Source of the DNA: Flavobacteriales bacterium
Lineage (GTDB): Bacteria > Bacteroidota > Bacteroidia > Flavobacteriales > Flavobacteriaceae
DNA: 6,229 nucleotides
Assembly (NCBI GenBank): GCA_026983815.1
Contig: JALSTJ010000445.1
Location: 1-6,229 of the forward strand
Direction of reading: 5' to 3'
The translations under genes were made by a program, and so were the position numbers. Each line of letters starts with the position of its first letter. The first letter of the stretch is position 1. The notes under the pieces were generated by a model. The model saw nothing but the letters and a program-made list of their open reading frames with translations, searched no databases and was not told the DNA's origin. Of the stretch, positions 1 through 6,099 are shown one piece after another.

Positions 1-365
1 AGCTAACCGACGAAGAACTCAATCAAGGGATGGAAATCCCATTGTTTAGTTTTGATGAAACCAAACCTGTCAATAATGTTATGGGAAATACTTTAATCAA
101 AGATGTTTTGAACAAAGAAAATCCCAATCTTTTATATGTATATGATTTTTTGAATATGTGGCGTTTTCTGATTCATCTGATGGATCAAAAAGAAGAAAAA
201 GAACCCGGTATTGAGTATCCACAAGTAGTATTTGCACAAGGTATAAGACCCGAAGATCCTCCGGAAATAAATTTTGATAACCCTTCACAAGACGATTATT
301 TTGATGATAATCTTGATAATCCGTTTGGAGAATTTTATGACTATGATGATGACGAATGGAATTGA
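1..365 (+). CDS. pRiA4b ORF-3-like (IS1096 passenger TnpR-like) protein, C-terminal part
   Basis: This is the 3' part of a gene whose start lies outside the window. The frame is open from the first complete codon at position 3, so the ATG at 30 is probably an internal Met and not the start. The visible residues include NQGMEIPLF, then LLYVYDFLNMWRF, then YPQVVFAQGIRPEDPPE, and a very acidic Asp/Glu/Tyr-rich tail ending DDDEWN. As I recall the family, this is the pattern of flavobacterial pRiA4b ORF-3-like proteins (PF07929), where a '(D)W-NQGEEIPL' strand is followed by 'YVYDFLNMW' and an acidic tail. The full-length protein would be roughly 160-200 aa, so perhaps 40-80 N-terminal residues are missing. 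The molecular function of the family is not established; names such as TnpR-like come from its occurrence on plasmids and IS elements. No transposon features are visible beside it. The downstream LysR gene starts 49 bp later and has its own promoter candidate. Confidence 0.72.
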   Translation, partial: LTDEELNQGMEIPLFSFDETKPVNNVMGNTLIKDVLNKENPNLLYVYDFLNMWRFLIHLMDQKEEKEPGIEYPQVVFAQGIRPEDPPEINFDNPSQDDYFDDNLDNPFGEFYDYDDDEWN

Positions 366-394
366 TTTCCGCTTCAATTTTTTTTATATCTTTA
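362..394 (+). promoter_or_regulatory. candidate promoter of the LysR-type gene
   Basis: TTG at 362-364 is followed after 22 nt by TATCTTTA at 387-394, a 7-of-8 match to the Bacteroidota -7 element TAnnTTTG. Transcription would begin near 400, about 15 nt before the ATG at 415. The -33 element overlaps the stop codon of the preceding gene. This was a match by eye; the A/T-rich background makes chance matches fairly likely. Confidence 0.4.
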
Positions 395-398
395 CATT

Positions 399-413
399 AT
401 AATTTTTTGTTAT
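399..413 (+). promoter_or_regulatory. candidate LysR-type operator, autoregulatory site
   Basis: The 15-mer ATAATTTTTTGTTAT has the LysR-box form T-N11-A (T400 to A412). It sits inside a larger dyad, ATTATAA (396-402) and TTATAAT (410-416). It matches the site at 1295-1309 in front of the exporter gene at 13 of 15 positions. It covers the presumed transcription start and touches the start codon of the regulator, a position that fits negative autoregulation. Confidence 0.45.
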
Positions 414-414
414 A

Positions 415-1305
415 ATGTTTTTCCGATTAAAAGTATTCAAAGAAGTTGCCGAGCAATTGAGTTTTACCTCTGCCGCTGAAAAATTATATATCAGCCAACC
501 AGCAGTCAGCAAGCATATTTCAAGTTTGGAAAATATACTGAATACCAAATTGTTTTATAGAAAAGGAAATACCATTGTATTGACTGAATCAGGAAAGGTA
601 TTGCTTCGATATGTTTATAAGTTTGAACAACTTAACAACGAAATGAATTTTGAAATAAATGCAGTGAATAATCAAATCAAAGGTAAACTGAAAATTGGCG
701 CCAGTACTACCATTGCACAATATATTTTACCTGAAATTTTGGCTAAATTTAAAAATTTTTATCCCGATCTACATATTCAAATAATCAATGGAAATACTTG
801 CAAAATAGAAAATGAATTATCCAAAGGAAAAATTGATTTGGGATTAATTGAAGGACGCGTAAAGAAAAAAGAATACCAACACCAATTTTGGCTTAAAGAC
901 GAAATCGTTTTTACGGTTAATATTGAAAATCCACTGGCAAAAAAAGAATGGCTCAATATTCGGGATATACAAAACATTCCTTTACTGATTAGGGAATCGG
1001 GGTCGGGAACATTGGATGTAATTAAGTTTCATCTGAATCAACACCAAATTAAATTATCCGACCTAAAAATCGATATGGAAATCGGCAGTACGGAAGCTAT
1101 TAAAAACTTTTTGTTACAAAATCCCCTTTATGGAGCTTTTCTATCCATTCATAGCATTCTGCCCGAACTTCAAAACAAAAAATTGGCTATTTTAGATATA
1201 GATTCACTTCAAATAGAAAGAGATTTGAATATCATTTTCTTGCCCGATTTACAATCTAAAACCAATAATTTATTTATAAATTTTATCAAGCATTATAACT
1301 TTTAG
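415..1305 (+). CDS. LysR-family transcriptional regulator (CysL/YeiE-like context)
   Basis: This is a 296-aa LysR-type transcriptional regulator, the usual length for the family. Residues 1-60 form the winged helix-turn-helix: FKEVAEQLSFTSAAEKLYISQPAVSKHISSLE-like helices at about 8-39, then LFYRKGNTIVLTESG at the wing. A linker helix (about 62-88) leads into a periplasmic-binding-protein-like effector domain that opens with GKLKIGASTTIAQYILP (90-106) and continues to the C-terminus. No in-frame ATG, GTG or TTG start lies between the preceding gene and 415, and MFFRLKVF aligns with the usual LTTR N-terminus. The next gene encodes a YeiH-type exporter. In enterobacteria the LysR regulator YeiE lies beside yeiH, and related regulators such as CysL and YeiE are tied to sulfur metabolism or sulfite. 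A sulfite- or sulfur-sensing role is therefore plausible but inferred from context. Matching dyads at 399-413 and 1295-1309 suggest that it regulates itself and its neighbour. Confidence 0.93.
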   Translation: MFFRLKVFKEVAEQLSFTSAAEKLYISQPAVSKHISSLENILNTKLFYRKGNTIVLTESGKVLLRYVYKFEQLNNEMNFEINAVNNQIKGKLKIGASTTIAQYILPEILAKFKNFYPDLHIQIINGNTCKIENELSKGKIDLGLIEGRVKKKEYQHQFWLKDEIVFTVNIENPLAKKEWLNIRDIQNIPLLIRESGSGTLDVIKFHLNQHQIKLSDLKIDMEIGSTEAIKNFLLQNPLYGAFLSIHSILPELQNKKLAILDIDSLQIERDLNIIFLPDLQSKTNNLFINFIKHYNF

Positions 1306-1316
1306 TTATTCATAAC
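1295..1316 (+). promoter_or_regulatory. candidate LysR-type operator upstream of the YeiH-like exporter
   Basis: Three half-sites are arranged in alternating orientation: ATAAC (1295-1299), GTTAT (1305-1309) and ATAAC (1312-1316). The first two form ATAACTTTTAGTTAT, with T-N11-A spacing and 13 of 15 identities to the site before the regulator gene. The last two form a perfect GTTAT-TC-ATAAC dyad. The site overlaps the regulator's stop codon. If transcription starts near 1366, its centre lies about 64 bp upstream, the classical position of an LTTR recognition site at an activated promoter. Confidence 0.45.
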
Positions 1317-1327
1317 AATCAATTGTA

Positions 1328-1359
1328 TTTGCAGAAGCTAAGTTTTTGGGGGTTATTTG
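1328..1359 (+). promoter_or_regulatory. weak candidate promoter of the YeiH-like exporter gene
   Basis: TTTG at 1328-1331 is followed after 20 nt by GTTATTTG at 1352-1359. The second element keeps the TTTG half of TAnnTTTG but not the leading TA. A weak core would suit a promoter that needs an activator bound at 1295-1316. The predicted transcript start near 1366 leaves a very short leader before the ATG at 1373. Confidence 0.25.
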
Positions 1360-1372
1360 CAGAAAAAAAGAT

Positions 1373-2410
1373 ATGGCTTTTAGTAAAGAAAACAGGGGAA
1401 ATACTTTTAGCGGAATATTATTTGTAGCTTTATTTTCAATGGCTGCAATGTTCATTGCAAACTTTCCGATTTTTAAAAAATTGGCTATTTCCCCTCTGAT
1501 TATTGGTATTCTCATTGGTGTAATTTATGCAAATACTCTGAGAAAAAATCTTCCCGAAAGTTGGACGCCGGGAATAATTTTTACTACAAAAAAAATCTTG
1601 CGTTGGGGGATTATTTTGTATGGTTTTCGTTTAACTTTTCAAAATATTTTAAATGTAGGTTGGTCGGGGTTCTTTATGAGTCTCCTTATGTTAAGTTCTA
1701 CTTTTATTATTGGTTATTTCTTAGGAACAAAAATTTTTAGATTTGACAAAAACACTAGTATTCTCATAAGCGCCGGAAGTTCTATCTGTGGAGCAGCTGC
1801 GGTTTTAGCCACCGAACCGGTTATCAATGCCAAAGCATATAAAAGCGTTATTGCGGTTTCTACGGTTGTGATTTTCGGAACTTTGTCGATGTTTTTGTAT
1901 CCATTGGCTTATCAAGCCGGTTGGATTCCCCTAAATCCAAAGGAAATGGGGATGTATATCGGTGGAACTGTTCACGAAGTGGCTCACGTTGTGGGTGCAG
2001 GAAATGCTATATCTCCGGAAGTTGCCAATATCGCTATTATTGTAAAAATGATTCGTGTACTTTTGATTGCTCCTTTCTTGATTATTTTGGGATTATGGTT
2101 GTCAAAAAAAGCAAATCTATCCTCCAAATCGTCAAAAATACAAGTAACTATTCCTTGGTTTGCCGTGTTTTTTATATTAGTTGCAGGATTTAATTCGCTT
2201 GACCTATTACCTTTGAAATCAGTTCATTATATAATTTCTTTGGATACATTTTTATTAACTATGGCAATGACCGCCTTAGGAATGGAAACCAATTTCAGTA
2301 AATTCAAAAATGTAGGGCTCAAACCCTTTTATTTGGCATTGAGTATTTATGTTTGGTTAATTTTCGGTGGATTTTTTATTGTTAAATTTTTGACGCATGT
2401 TTTCAATTGA
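1373..2410 (+). CDS. YeiH-family putative sulfate/sulfite exporter (UPF0324)
   Basis: This is a polytopic inner-membrane protein of 345 aa if it starts at the ATG at 1373. The frame extends upstream to a TTG at 1346, but the extra residues (GVICRKKD) look like leader, and the ATG follows the A-rich stretch typical of flavobacterial starts. About ten hydrophobic segments are visible, for example around 12-30, 39-54, 76-90, 97-117, 156-180, 217-243, 260-280, 288-303 and 316-340. Family-typical motifs are AGSSICGAAAVLATEPV (134-150), IGGTVHEVAHVVGAG (196-210), VKMIRVLLIAP (224-234) and TALGMETN (300-307). These place it in PF03601 (YeiH/UPF0324), annotated as putative sulfate exporters. The substrate in this organism is inferred, not shown. 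Its position behind a LysR regulator, with an LTTR-like site in the 67-bp gap, matches the yeiE-yeiH pairing of other bacteria and suggests induction by the regulator's ligand. Confidence 0.9.
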   Translation: MAFSKENRGNTFSGILFVALFSMAAMFIANFPIFKKLAISPLIIGILIGVIYANTLRKNLPESWTPGIIFTTKKILRWGIILYGFRLTFQNILNVGWSGFFMSLLMLSSTFIIGYFLGTKIFRFDKNTSILISAGSSICGAAAVLATEPVINAKAYKSVIAVSTVVIFGTLSMFLYPLAYQAGWIPLNPKEMGMYIGGTVHEVAHVVGAGNAISPEVANIAIIVKMIRVLLIAPFLIILGLWLSKKANLSSKSSKIQVTIPWFAVFFILVAGFNSLDLLPLKSVHYIISLDTFLLTMAMTALGMETNFSKFKNVGLKPFYLALSIYVWLIFGGFFIVKFLTHVFN

Positions 2411-2444
2411 TTTTTTCTTTTATATTTTTGAAAAAAATCTTTAA

Positions 2445-3191
2445 GTGAACAAACCCGATAAACATTTTCTTGAAAAAATCAGGAGCAAAGTCGGAAAAGC
2501 CATTGCAGACTATCAATTGATTGAAAACAATGATAAAATCCTTGTTGCCATTTCCGGTGGTAAAGATTCTATGGCGCTACTGGATATATTAAATAATCGG
2601 AAAAAAGCATTGCCAATAACTTTTGAATTAAAAGCCGTTCATATTCAACTGACCGATGTCCCCTACCATACCGATGAAAAATATTTACAAGAATTTTGTA
2701 ACCAACGTAATATTGAATTTGAATTGATTACAGATGATACATCAATCATTCAAGAAGGCAAACAACCTTGTTTTTATTGTGCTTGGAACAGACGGAAATT
2801 ACTGTTTGAATATGCTGTTAAAAATAGATATAAAAAAGTTGCCTTTGGACATCATCGAGATGATATGATAGAAACACTTTTTATGAACATGATTTATCAT
2901 GGCGAATTAAGCAGTTTTCCTGTAAAAATCGATATGTTTGACGGAAAATTGGACATAATAAGACCCTTGATTTATACATCAAATGCAGAATTGAAAAGAT
3001 ATGTTCAACTGATTAATTACAAAGCATTGCCTTATGATTGTCCCTTTGCCGAATTTAATCAGAGGGAAAAATTTGGAAAGTTGATTAGCGATTTTCATCA
3101 ATTACATCCCAAAGCTTCTCAAAATATTTTTCAGGCACTGCAAAACATAGATTTGAAACATTTGCCCATAAAACCTAAGACAAAATCATGA
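2445..3191 (+). CDS. ttcA: TtcA-like tRNA 2-thiocytidine biosynthesis protein
   Basis: This 248-aa cytosolic enzyme belongs to the TtcA branch of N-type PP-loop ATPases, which adenylate and thiolate C32 in the anticodon loop of certain tRNAs. The ATP-binding PP-loop SGGKDS is at 37-42. A Cys pair (PCFYC, C109 and C112) and a third cysteine at C199 (YDCPFAE) match the three cysteines that hold the Fe-S cluster in TtcA. GHHRDDMIETLFMNM (135-149) and IIRPLIY (171-177) are also family signatures. Translation must begin at the GTG at 2445: a stop codon lies immediately upstream in frame, and the next Met (43) would remove the PP-loop. The gene follows the exporter by only 34 bp, so co-transcription is possible. 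TATTTTTG at 2423-2430 is a perfect -7 match but lacks a well-spaced -33 element. Some Bacteroidota members of this family are named only as ATP-binding proteins, so the exact target nucleoside is not certain. Confidence 0.87.
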   Translation: MNKPDKHFLEKIRSKVGKAIADYQLIENNDKILVAISGGKDSMALLDILNNRKKALPITFELKAVHIQLTDVPYHTDEKYLQEFCNQRNIEFELITDDTSIIQEGKQPCFYCAWNRRKLLFEYAVKNRYKKVAFGHHRDDMIETLFMNMIYHGELSSFPVKIDMFDGKLDIIRPLIYTSNAELKRYVQLINYKALPYDCPFAEFNQREKFGKLISDFHQLHPKASQNIFQALQNIDLKHLPIKPKTKS

Positions 3192-3327
3192 TTAGATTTT
3201 ATCCTTAGATTTTTTTTGATGCTTTAAACATCGAGTGCAGCTCTCGGTTGGAGGATAAATAATATGTTTATAGATTTGATATACAGCCCAAATTACTAAT
3301 ATTGATATGATGATATTTTCCCACATA
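3192..3327. other. convergent intergenic region with possible stem-loops
   Basis: This gap separates two converging genes, so it should stop transcription from both sides. A pair of 7-nt arms, TTTATCC (3198-3204) and GGATAAA (3253-3259), could close a structure holding two small hairpins: GATG/CATC (3218-3221 with 3229-3232) and CGAG/CTCG (3232-3235 with 3243-3246, which share base 3232). A run of seven T lies at 3211-3217, after a short A/T-rich stretch. No classical GC-rich stem followed by a T-run is present in either direction, so termination sites cannot be placed with confidence. No open frame worth calling is present. Confidence 0.25.
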
Positions 3328-5427
3328 TTATTTTAATATTTGATAAGCAATCAATGCACTGATATAAGCGATACCCGTCATATAGAAAAATACAACAATA
3401 GGCCATTTCCAAGTTTTGGTTTCATTTTTTATAGTTGCCAAAGTGCTAAAACATTGCATGGCAAAGGCATAAAAAAGCAATAACGATATACCTACTGCAA
3501 AAGTAAAAGTCTTTTTCCCTGTAAAATGATTGATTTCGTTAGCCATTTTATCTTTCAAAAGTTGATCATTATCTTGGTCTCCTACACTGTATATGGTAGA
3601 AAGCGTGCTTACAAAAACTTCACGCGCTGCAAATGATGTTAGCAGACCAATCCCAATTTTCCAATCGTATCCCAAAGGACGAATTACCGGTTCAATGGTT
3701 TTTCCCATCATCCCGAGATATGAATGTTCCAACTTATAAGCCGTAATATCCTTTTGCGTTTGGGTAAAATTTTTCATATACTTTTCCGGATGATGAAATT
3801 CCTTAGGACCATGTGTAGCCAAAAACCATAAAATAATGGAAAATGCAACGATGATTTTCCCTGCACCGAAAACAAATGCTTTAAGCTTATCTACAACTGT
3901 AATATAAATATTTTTTGGAATAGGCAGCTTATATTCCGGCATTTCCAAAATAAAAAAGCGTTTATAATTACTCTTAATAATTTTACTCAATAAAAAAGCG
4001 GAAATCAACGCCATGGCAAAACCTAAAAAATATAAAAAGAAAAGCGTCAATCCTTGTAGATTGATAATTCCAAAAAGTTTGATATCGGGAATGATTAATG
4101 CGATAATTATTGTATAAACAGGCAAACGTGCGCTACAAGTCATAAACGGAGTAGTCAAAATTGTAATCAGTCTTTCTTTTGAATTTTCAATAGTTCTTGC
4201 ACCCATGATGGCAGGAACGGCACAAGCAGTTCCCGAAAGCAAAGGCACTACACTTTTTCCACTCAAACCAAAAGGTTGCATGATTTTGTCCATTAAAAAT
4301 ACTATCCGGCTCATATATCCCATTTCTTCCAATAAAGCAATAAAAAAGAATAAAATCACTATTTGAGGAACAAAAATTAAAACTCCCGCAATTCCTGAAA
4401 GAATTCCGTCGGTAAGTAAACCGGTAATTTGTCCCGAAGGTAATACGGATTTTAAATAAGAATTTAATATTGTAAACTGCGTATCAATCCAATCCATGGG
4501 AATGGATGCCAATGAAAATATCGATTGAAAAACCGTAAACATTATGACGGCAAAAATGAATAACCCCCAAAATCTATGAAGTAAAATCCTATCGATTCTT
4601 TCTGTAAATCCGGTAGCTCTGGATTTATCAACCATATATGTTTGTTGTAAAATACGATTGATATCTTGGTATCTTTTGATTACTTCCTTTTGAAGCAATT
4701 TTTTAATACTTTTTTTATCAAACGGCAATTCCGATAACAAGGGATTTAGCGCTAAAATATTTTTATTGAATTTGTTTTGTTCGGTAAAAAACAACCATTT
4801 TTTATAAAGTTCCTTTTCGGAAAATTTATCTTTGATAAAATCCAAATTCAAATGGGTTAAGTTATAATTTTTAAAAAACTGTTGAGGTTTGGATTGAAAT
4901 ATTTCGGGAATTCGTTTTTTTAAGTGATAAATTTTGCCTTTTCCTTTTTTTGCACCATCAGCTTTGGCTTTTTTTGCACTAATCAAAACAACAGGTATAT
5001 TCAAAAGTTTTTCTAATTTGTCGATATCAATTGAAATACCTTTTTTCTTCATTTCATCACACATATTGATAACCAACATTACAGGATACCCCAAATCCAT
5101 AATTTCAGTCAATAAAATCATATTTCTTTTGAGGTTATTTACATCGGCAACAACAAGAATACCATCAATTTTTTCATGATTGGAAACCAATTCTTTTAAC
5201 ACAACTTCTTCATCCTTGGAATTAGGATGTAAACTATAAGTTCCGGGCAAATCTATAAGTTCTACTTCATTTCCATTTTCCAATTTAAAAAAACCCGAAA
5301 TTCTATTAACGGTAATTCCGGGATAATTTCCGATTTTTTTATGCAAACCGGTTAATTTATTAAAAAGAGAGGTTTTGCCGGTATTTGGATTTCCTACAAG
5401 TGCTAATTTAATTTTTTTCCTTTCCAT
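3328..5427 (-). CDS. feoB: ferrous iron transport protein B (FeoB GTPase/permease)
   Basis: FeoB is the inner-membrane Fe(II) importer: a cytosolic G-domain fused to a permease. At 699 aa it is shorter than E. coli FeoB (773 aa). The N-terminal G motifs are all present: G1 GNPNTGKT (12-19), G2 Thr in GITVNR (37-42), G3 DLPG (59-62), G4 NMCD (121-124) and a G5-like SAKK (150-153). A Lys-rich stretch (about 152-171) follows G5 and is not typical in my recollection. After the helical insert (about 195-265) comes GFTERIDRILLHRFWG (273-288), then the membrane domain. It contains the two Gate-type regions with PLLSGTACAVPAIMGARTI (395-413) and TPFMTCSARLPVY (426-438), and later AAREVFVSTLSTIY (600-613), FAMQCFSTLA (655-664) and a terminal YMTG helix. 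The conserved Cys of the GxxC and TC-ARLP motifs are kept. The start at 5427 overlaps the end of feoA by 20 bp, which suggests translational coupling. No feoC follows. Confidence 0.96.
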   Translation of the reverse strand: MERKKIKLALVGNPNTGKTSLFNKLTGLHKKIGNYPGITVNRISGFFKLENGNEVELIDLPGTYSLHPNSKDEEVVLKELVSNHEKIDGILVVADVNNLKRNMILLTEIMDLGYPVMLVINMCDEMKKKGISIDIDKLEKLLNIPVVLISAKKAKADGAKKGKGKIYHLKKRIPEIFQSKPQQFFKNYNLTHLNLDFIKDKFSEKELYKKWLFFTEQNKFNKNILALNPLLSELPFDKKSIKKLLQKEVIKRYQDINRILQQTYMVDKSRATGFTERIDRILLHRFWGLFIFAVIMFTVFQSIFSLASIPMDWIDTQFTILNSYLKSVLPSGQITGLLTDGILSGIAGVLIFVPQIVILFFFIALLEEMGYMSRIVFLMDKIMQPFGLSGKSVVPLLSGTACAVPAIMGARTIENSKERLITILTTPFMTCSARLPVYTIIIALIIPDIKLFGIINLQGLTLFFLYFLGFAMALISAFLLSKIIKSNYKRFFILEMPEYKLPIPKNIYITVVDKLKAFVFGAGKIIVAFSIILWFLATHGPKEFHHPEKYMKNFTQTQKDITAYKLEHSYLGMMGKTIEPVIRPLGYDWKIGIGLLTSFAAREVFVSTLSTIYSVGDQDNDQLLKDKMANEINHFTGKKTFTFAVGISLLLFYAFAMQCFSTLATIKNETKTWKWPIVVFFYMTGIAYISALIAYQILK

Positions 5428-5650
5428 TATTCAGCGGTTTAACATCAATTAACTTTGCCAGATCTTTACTTAAAGCAATATGCGAATCTCCAATTTTATA
5501 ATAATAAGGAGAACCCAAAGGAGCACGTTTTAAAAAAGTAATAATTTCTCCATCAATACATCCCATTTCCATCAATTTTAATGGAAGTTCATTTTTTTCA
5601 CATTGGAACACCACTCCACTCTGACCTGGTTCTAACTGAATTAATTTCAT
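5408..5650 (-). CDS. feoA: ferrous iron transport protein A (FeoA)
   Basis: This small cytosolic SH3-like protein (80 aa) partners FeoB and is needed for efficient Fe(II) uptake. The family pattern is clear: an N-terminal L-x-x-GQSGVV strand, KLMEMGCIDGEIITFLKRAPLGSPYYYKIG (25-54, the Met/Leu-Gly turn, then RAPLGSP) and IALSKDLAKLIDV (58-70) at the C-terminal edge. The length is normal for the stand-alone protein. It is the first gene of a feoA-feoB operon on the minus strand; its last 20 bp overlap feoB. In some Bacteroidota feoA is fused to feoB, but here the two are separate frames. Its leader carries a good -7 element and a 19-bp palindrome, consistent with iron-dependent repression. Confidence 0.93.
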   Translation of the reverse strand: MKLIQLEPGQSGVVFQCEKNELPLKLMEMGCIDGEIITFLKRAPLGSPYYYKIGDSHIALSKDLAKLIDVKPLNNGKEKN

Positions 5651-5654
5651 AATT

Positions 5655-5673
5655 ATTTAGAATGTTTCTAAAT
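5655..5673 (-). promoter_or_regulatory. palindromic operator candidate for feoAB (iron-responsive)
   Basis: ATTTAGAATGTTTCTAAAT is a perfect palindrome with 8-bp arms around a 3-bp centre. It begins 5 bp upstream of the feoA start codon and covers the expected transcription start just downstream of the -7 element at 5676-5683. Fur and DtxR-family regulators bind dyads of about 19 bp at iron-uptake promoters. The position fits repression when iron is plentiful, but which regulator binds cannot be told from the sequence. Confidence 0.5.
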
Positions 5674-5675
5674 TG

Positions 5676-5683
5676 CAAATGTA
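5676..5683 (-). promoter_or_regulatory. -7 promoter element of feoAB
   Basis: Read on the minus strand this is TACATTTG, a full match to TAnnTTTG. Transcription would begin around 5670, inside the palindrome. No TTG is visible at the right distance upstream, only A/T-rich sequence, so the -33 element is weak or absent. Confidence 0.45.
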
Positions 5684-5785
5684 ATATAAATTTTAATGAT
5701 TATAAAATAAATTTCTTTTATTTGTTAATTAATTGAAAATCAAAACATACTTATTAAAACTTAAAGATTTAAACAAATTTACGAT

Positions 5786-5827
5786 AAAAAAATCTCCACA
5801 AAGCATGAAATCATGAAAGATTTTTTT
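5786..5827. other. A/T-rich inverted repeat, terminator-like
   Basis: AAAAAAATCT (5786-5795) and AGATTTTTTT (5818-5827) are perfect 10-bp complements around a 22-nt loop, which itself contains ATGA-AA-TCAT (5805-5814). The A-run and T-run give it the look of a bidirectional terminator or an A/T-rich element upstream of a promoter. The 3' end of the T-run also forms the -33 element of the array promoter, so the stem could insulate the array from the feo side or help to regulate it. The composition is so A/T-rich that the pairing is weak. Confidence 0.25.
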
Positions 5828-5856
5828 TGGTAGAATAAAAACTTGTTATATCTTTG
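5826..5856 (+). promoter_or_regulatory. strong Bacteroidota-type promoter facing the 99-bp repeat array
   Basis: TTTG at 5826-5829 is followed, after G5830 and 18 further nt, by TATCTTTG at 5849-5856 and then CAC. Both elements match the Bacteroidota consensus (TTTG, about 19-21 nt, TAnnTTTG) fully, and this is the best promoter in the window. Transcription should start near 5863, about 40 nt before the first repeat unit. No protein frame lies downstream, so the likely product is a non-coding transcript through the array. The TTTGCACTCGC sequence reminds me of leaders upstream of flavobacterial tRNA genes; this is memory, not a search. Confidence 0.62.
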
Positions 5857-5870
5857 CACTCGCAAACGCA

Positions 5871-5887
5871 AAACAAACAGTTTGTTT
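5871..5887 (+). repeat. leader inverted repeat before the array
   Basis: AAACAAA (5871-5877) and TTTGTTT (5881-5887) are perfect complements separated by CAG. The small A/T hairpin would form near the 5' end of the predicted array transcript, about 14 nt before the first unit. Its role is unknown. Confidence 0.4.
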
Positions 5888-5901
5888 GAAATATTGAAAT
5901 A

Positions 5902-6000
5902 GATTAGCTCTTCCGATAGCTATTGGAATGGTTCAGACCCTCCCGATTACAATCGGGAGGGTCACCGGTTAGCTAAATTGAGATAAAGATATTAAAGGGC
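5902..6000 (+). repeat. array unit 1 (variant, extended second hairpin)
   Basis: This first unit is preceded by AATA instead of GGGC, so it lacks the acceptor-like 5' end. GAGCA is replaced by GACCC (5936-5940), which pairs with GGGTC (5959-5963). The second hairpin thus becomes a perfect 13-bp stem with loop AC, spanning 5936-5963. The first palindrome (5911-5928) carries C-to-T at 5924, which keeps a G-U pair in RNA. Confidence 0.85.
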
Positions 6001-6099
6001 GATTAGCTCTTCCGATAGCTATCGGAATGATTCAGAGCATCCCGATTAAAATCGGGAGGGTCACCGATTAGCTAAATTGAGATAAAGATATTAAAGGGC
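6001..6099 (+). repeat. array unit 2
   Basis: The first palindrome is at 6010-6027 and the second hairpin at 6040-6057. It differs from unit 3 at 6030 (A for G), 6049 (A for C, changing TTACAA to TTAAAA in the anticodon-like loop) and 6067 (A for G, which creates a second CGATTAGCT inside the unit). GCTC (6006-6009) and GAGC (6035-6038) can pair as a D-stem would. Confidence 0.85.

Noticed and set aside
30..365. Complete 111-aa gene starting at 30
   Set aside because: The frame stays open to the window edge, and the upstream residues (LTDEELNQG) fit the family pattern, so the gene is truncated by the window and does not start at 30.
1346..1372. TTG start for the exporter at 1346
   Set aside because: The nine extra residues are not hydrophobic or family-like and overlap the predicted promoter. 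The ATG at 1373 is preceded by a typical A-rich leader.
1921..2193. Overlapping plus-strand frame inside the exporter gene (Cys/Ser/Tyr-rich)
   Set aside because: It is an out-of-frame shadow of the exporter with no recognisable motif and unusual composition.
2409..2439. Terminator between the exporter and ttcA
   Set aside because: GATTTTTTC and GAAAAAAATC can pair, but the stem is almost all A-T with a bulge and is not followed by a T-run, so read-through into ttcA remains likely.
4934..5179. Plus-strand frame antisense to feoB
   Set aside because: It is a Phe/Ile/Ser-rich mirror of the conserved G-domain coding strand with no independent support.
5998..6074. Functional tRNA-Val genes in tandem
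   Set aside because: The 3' strands of the T-arm and acceptor stem are absent, and the D-loop holds an 18-nt palindrome. A mature, chargeable tRNA cannot be drawn from any unit.
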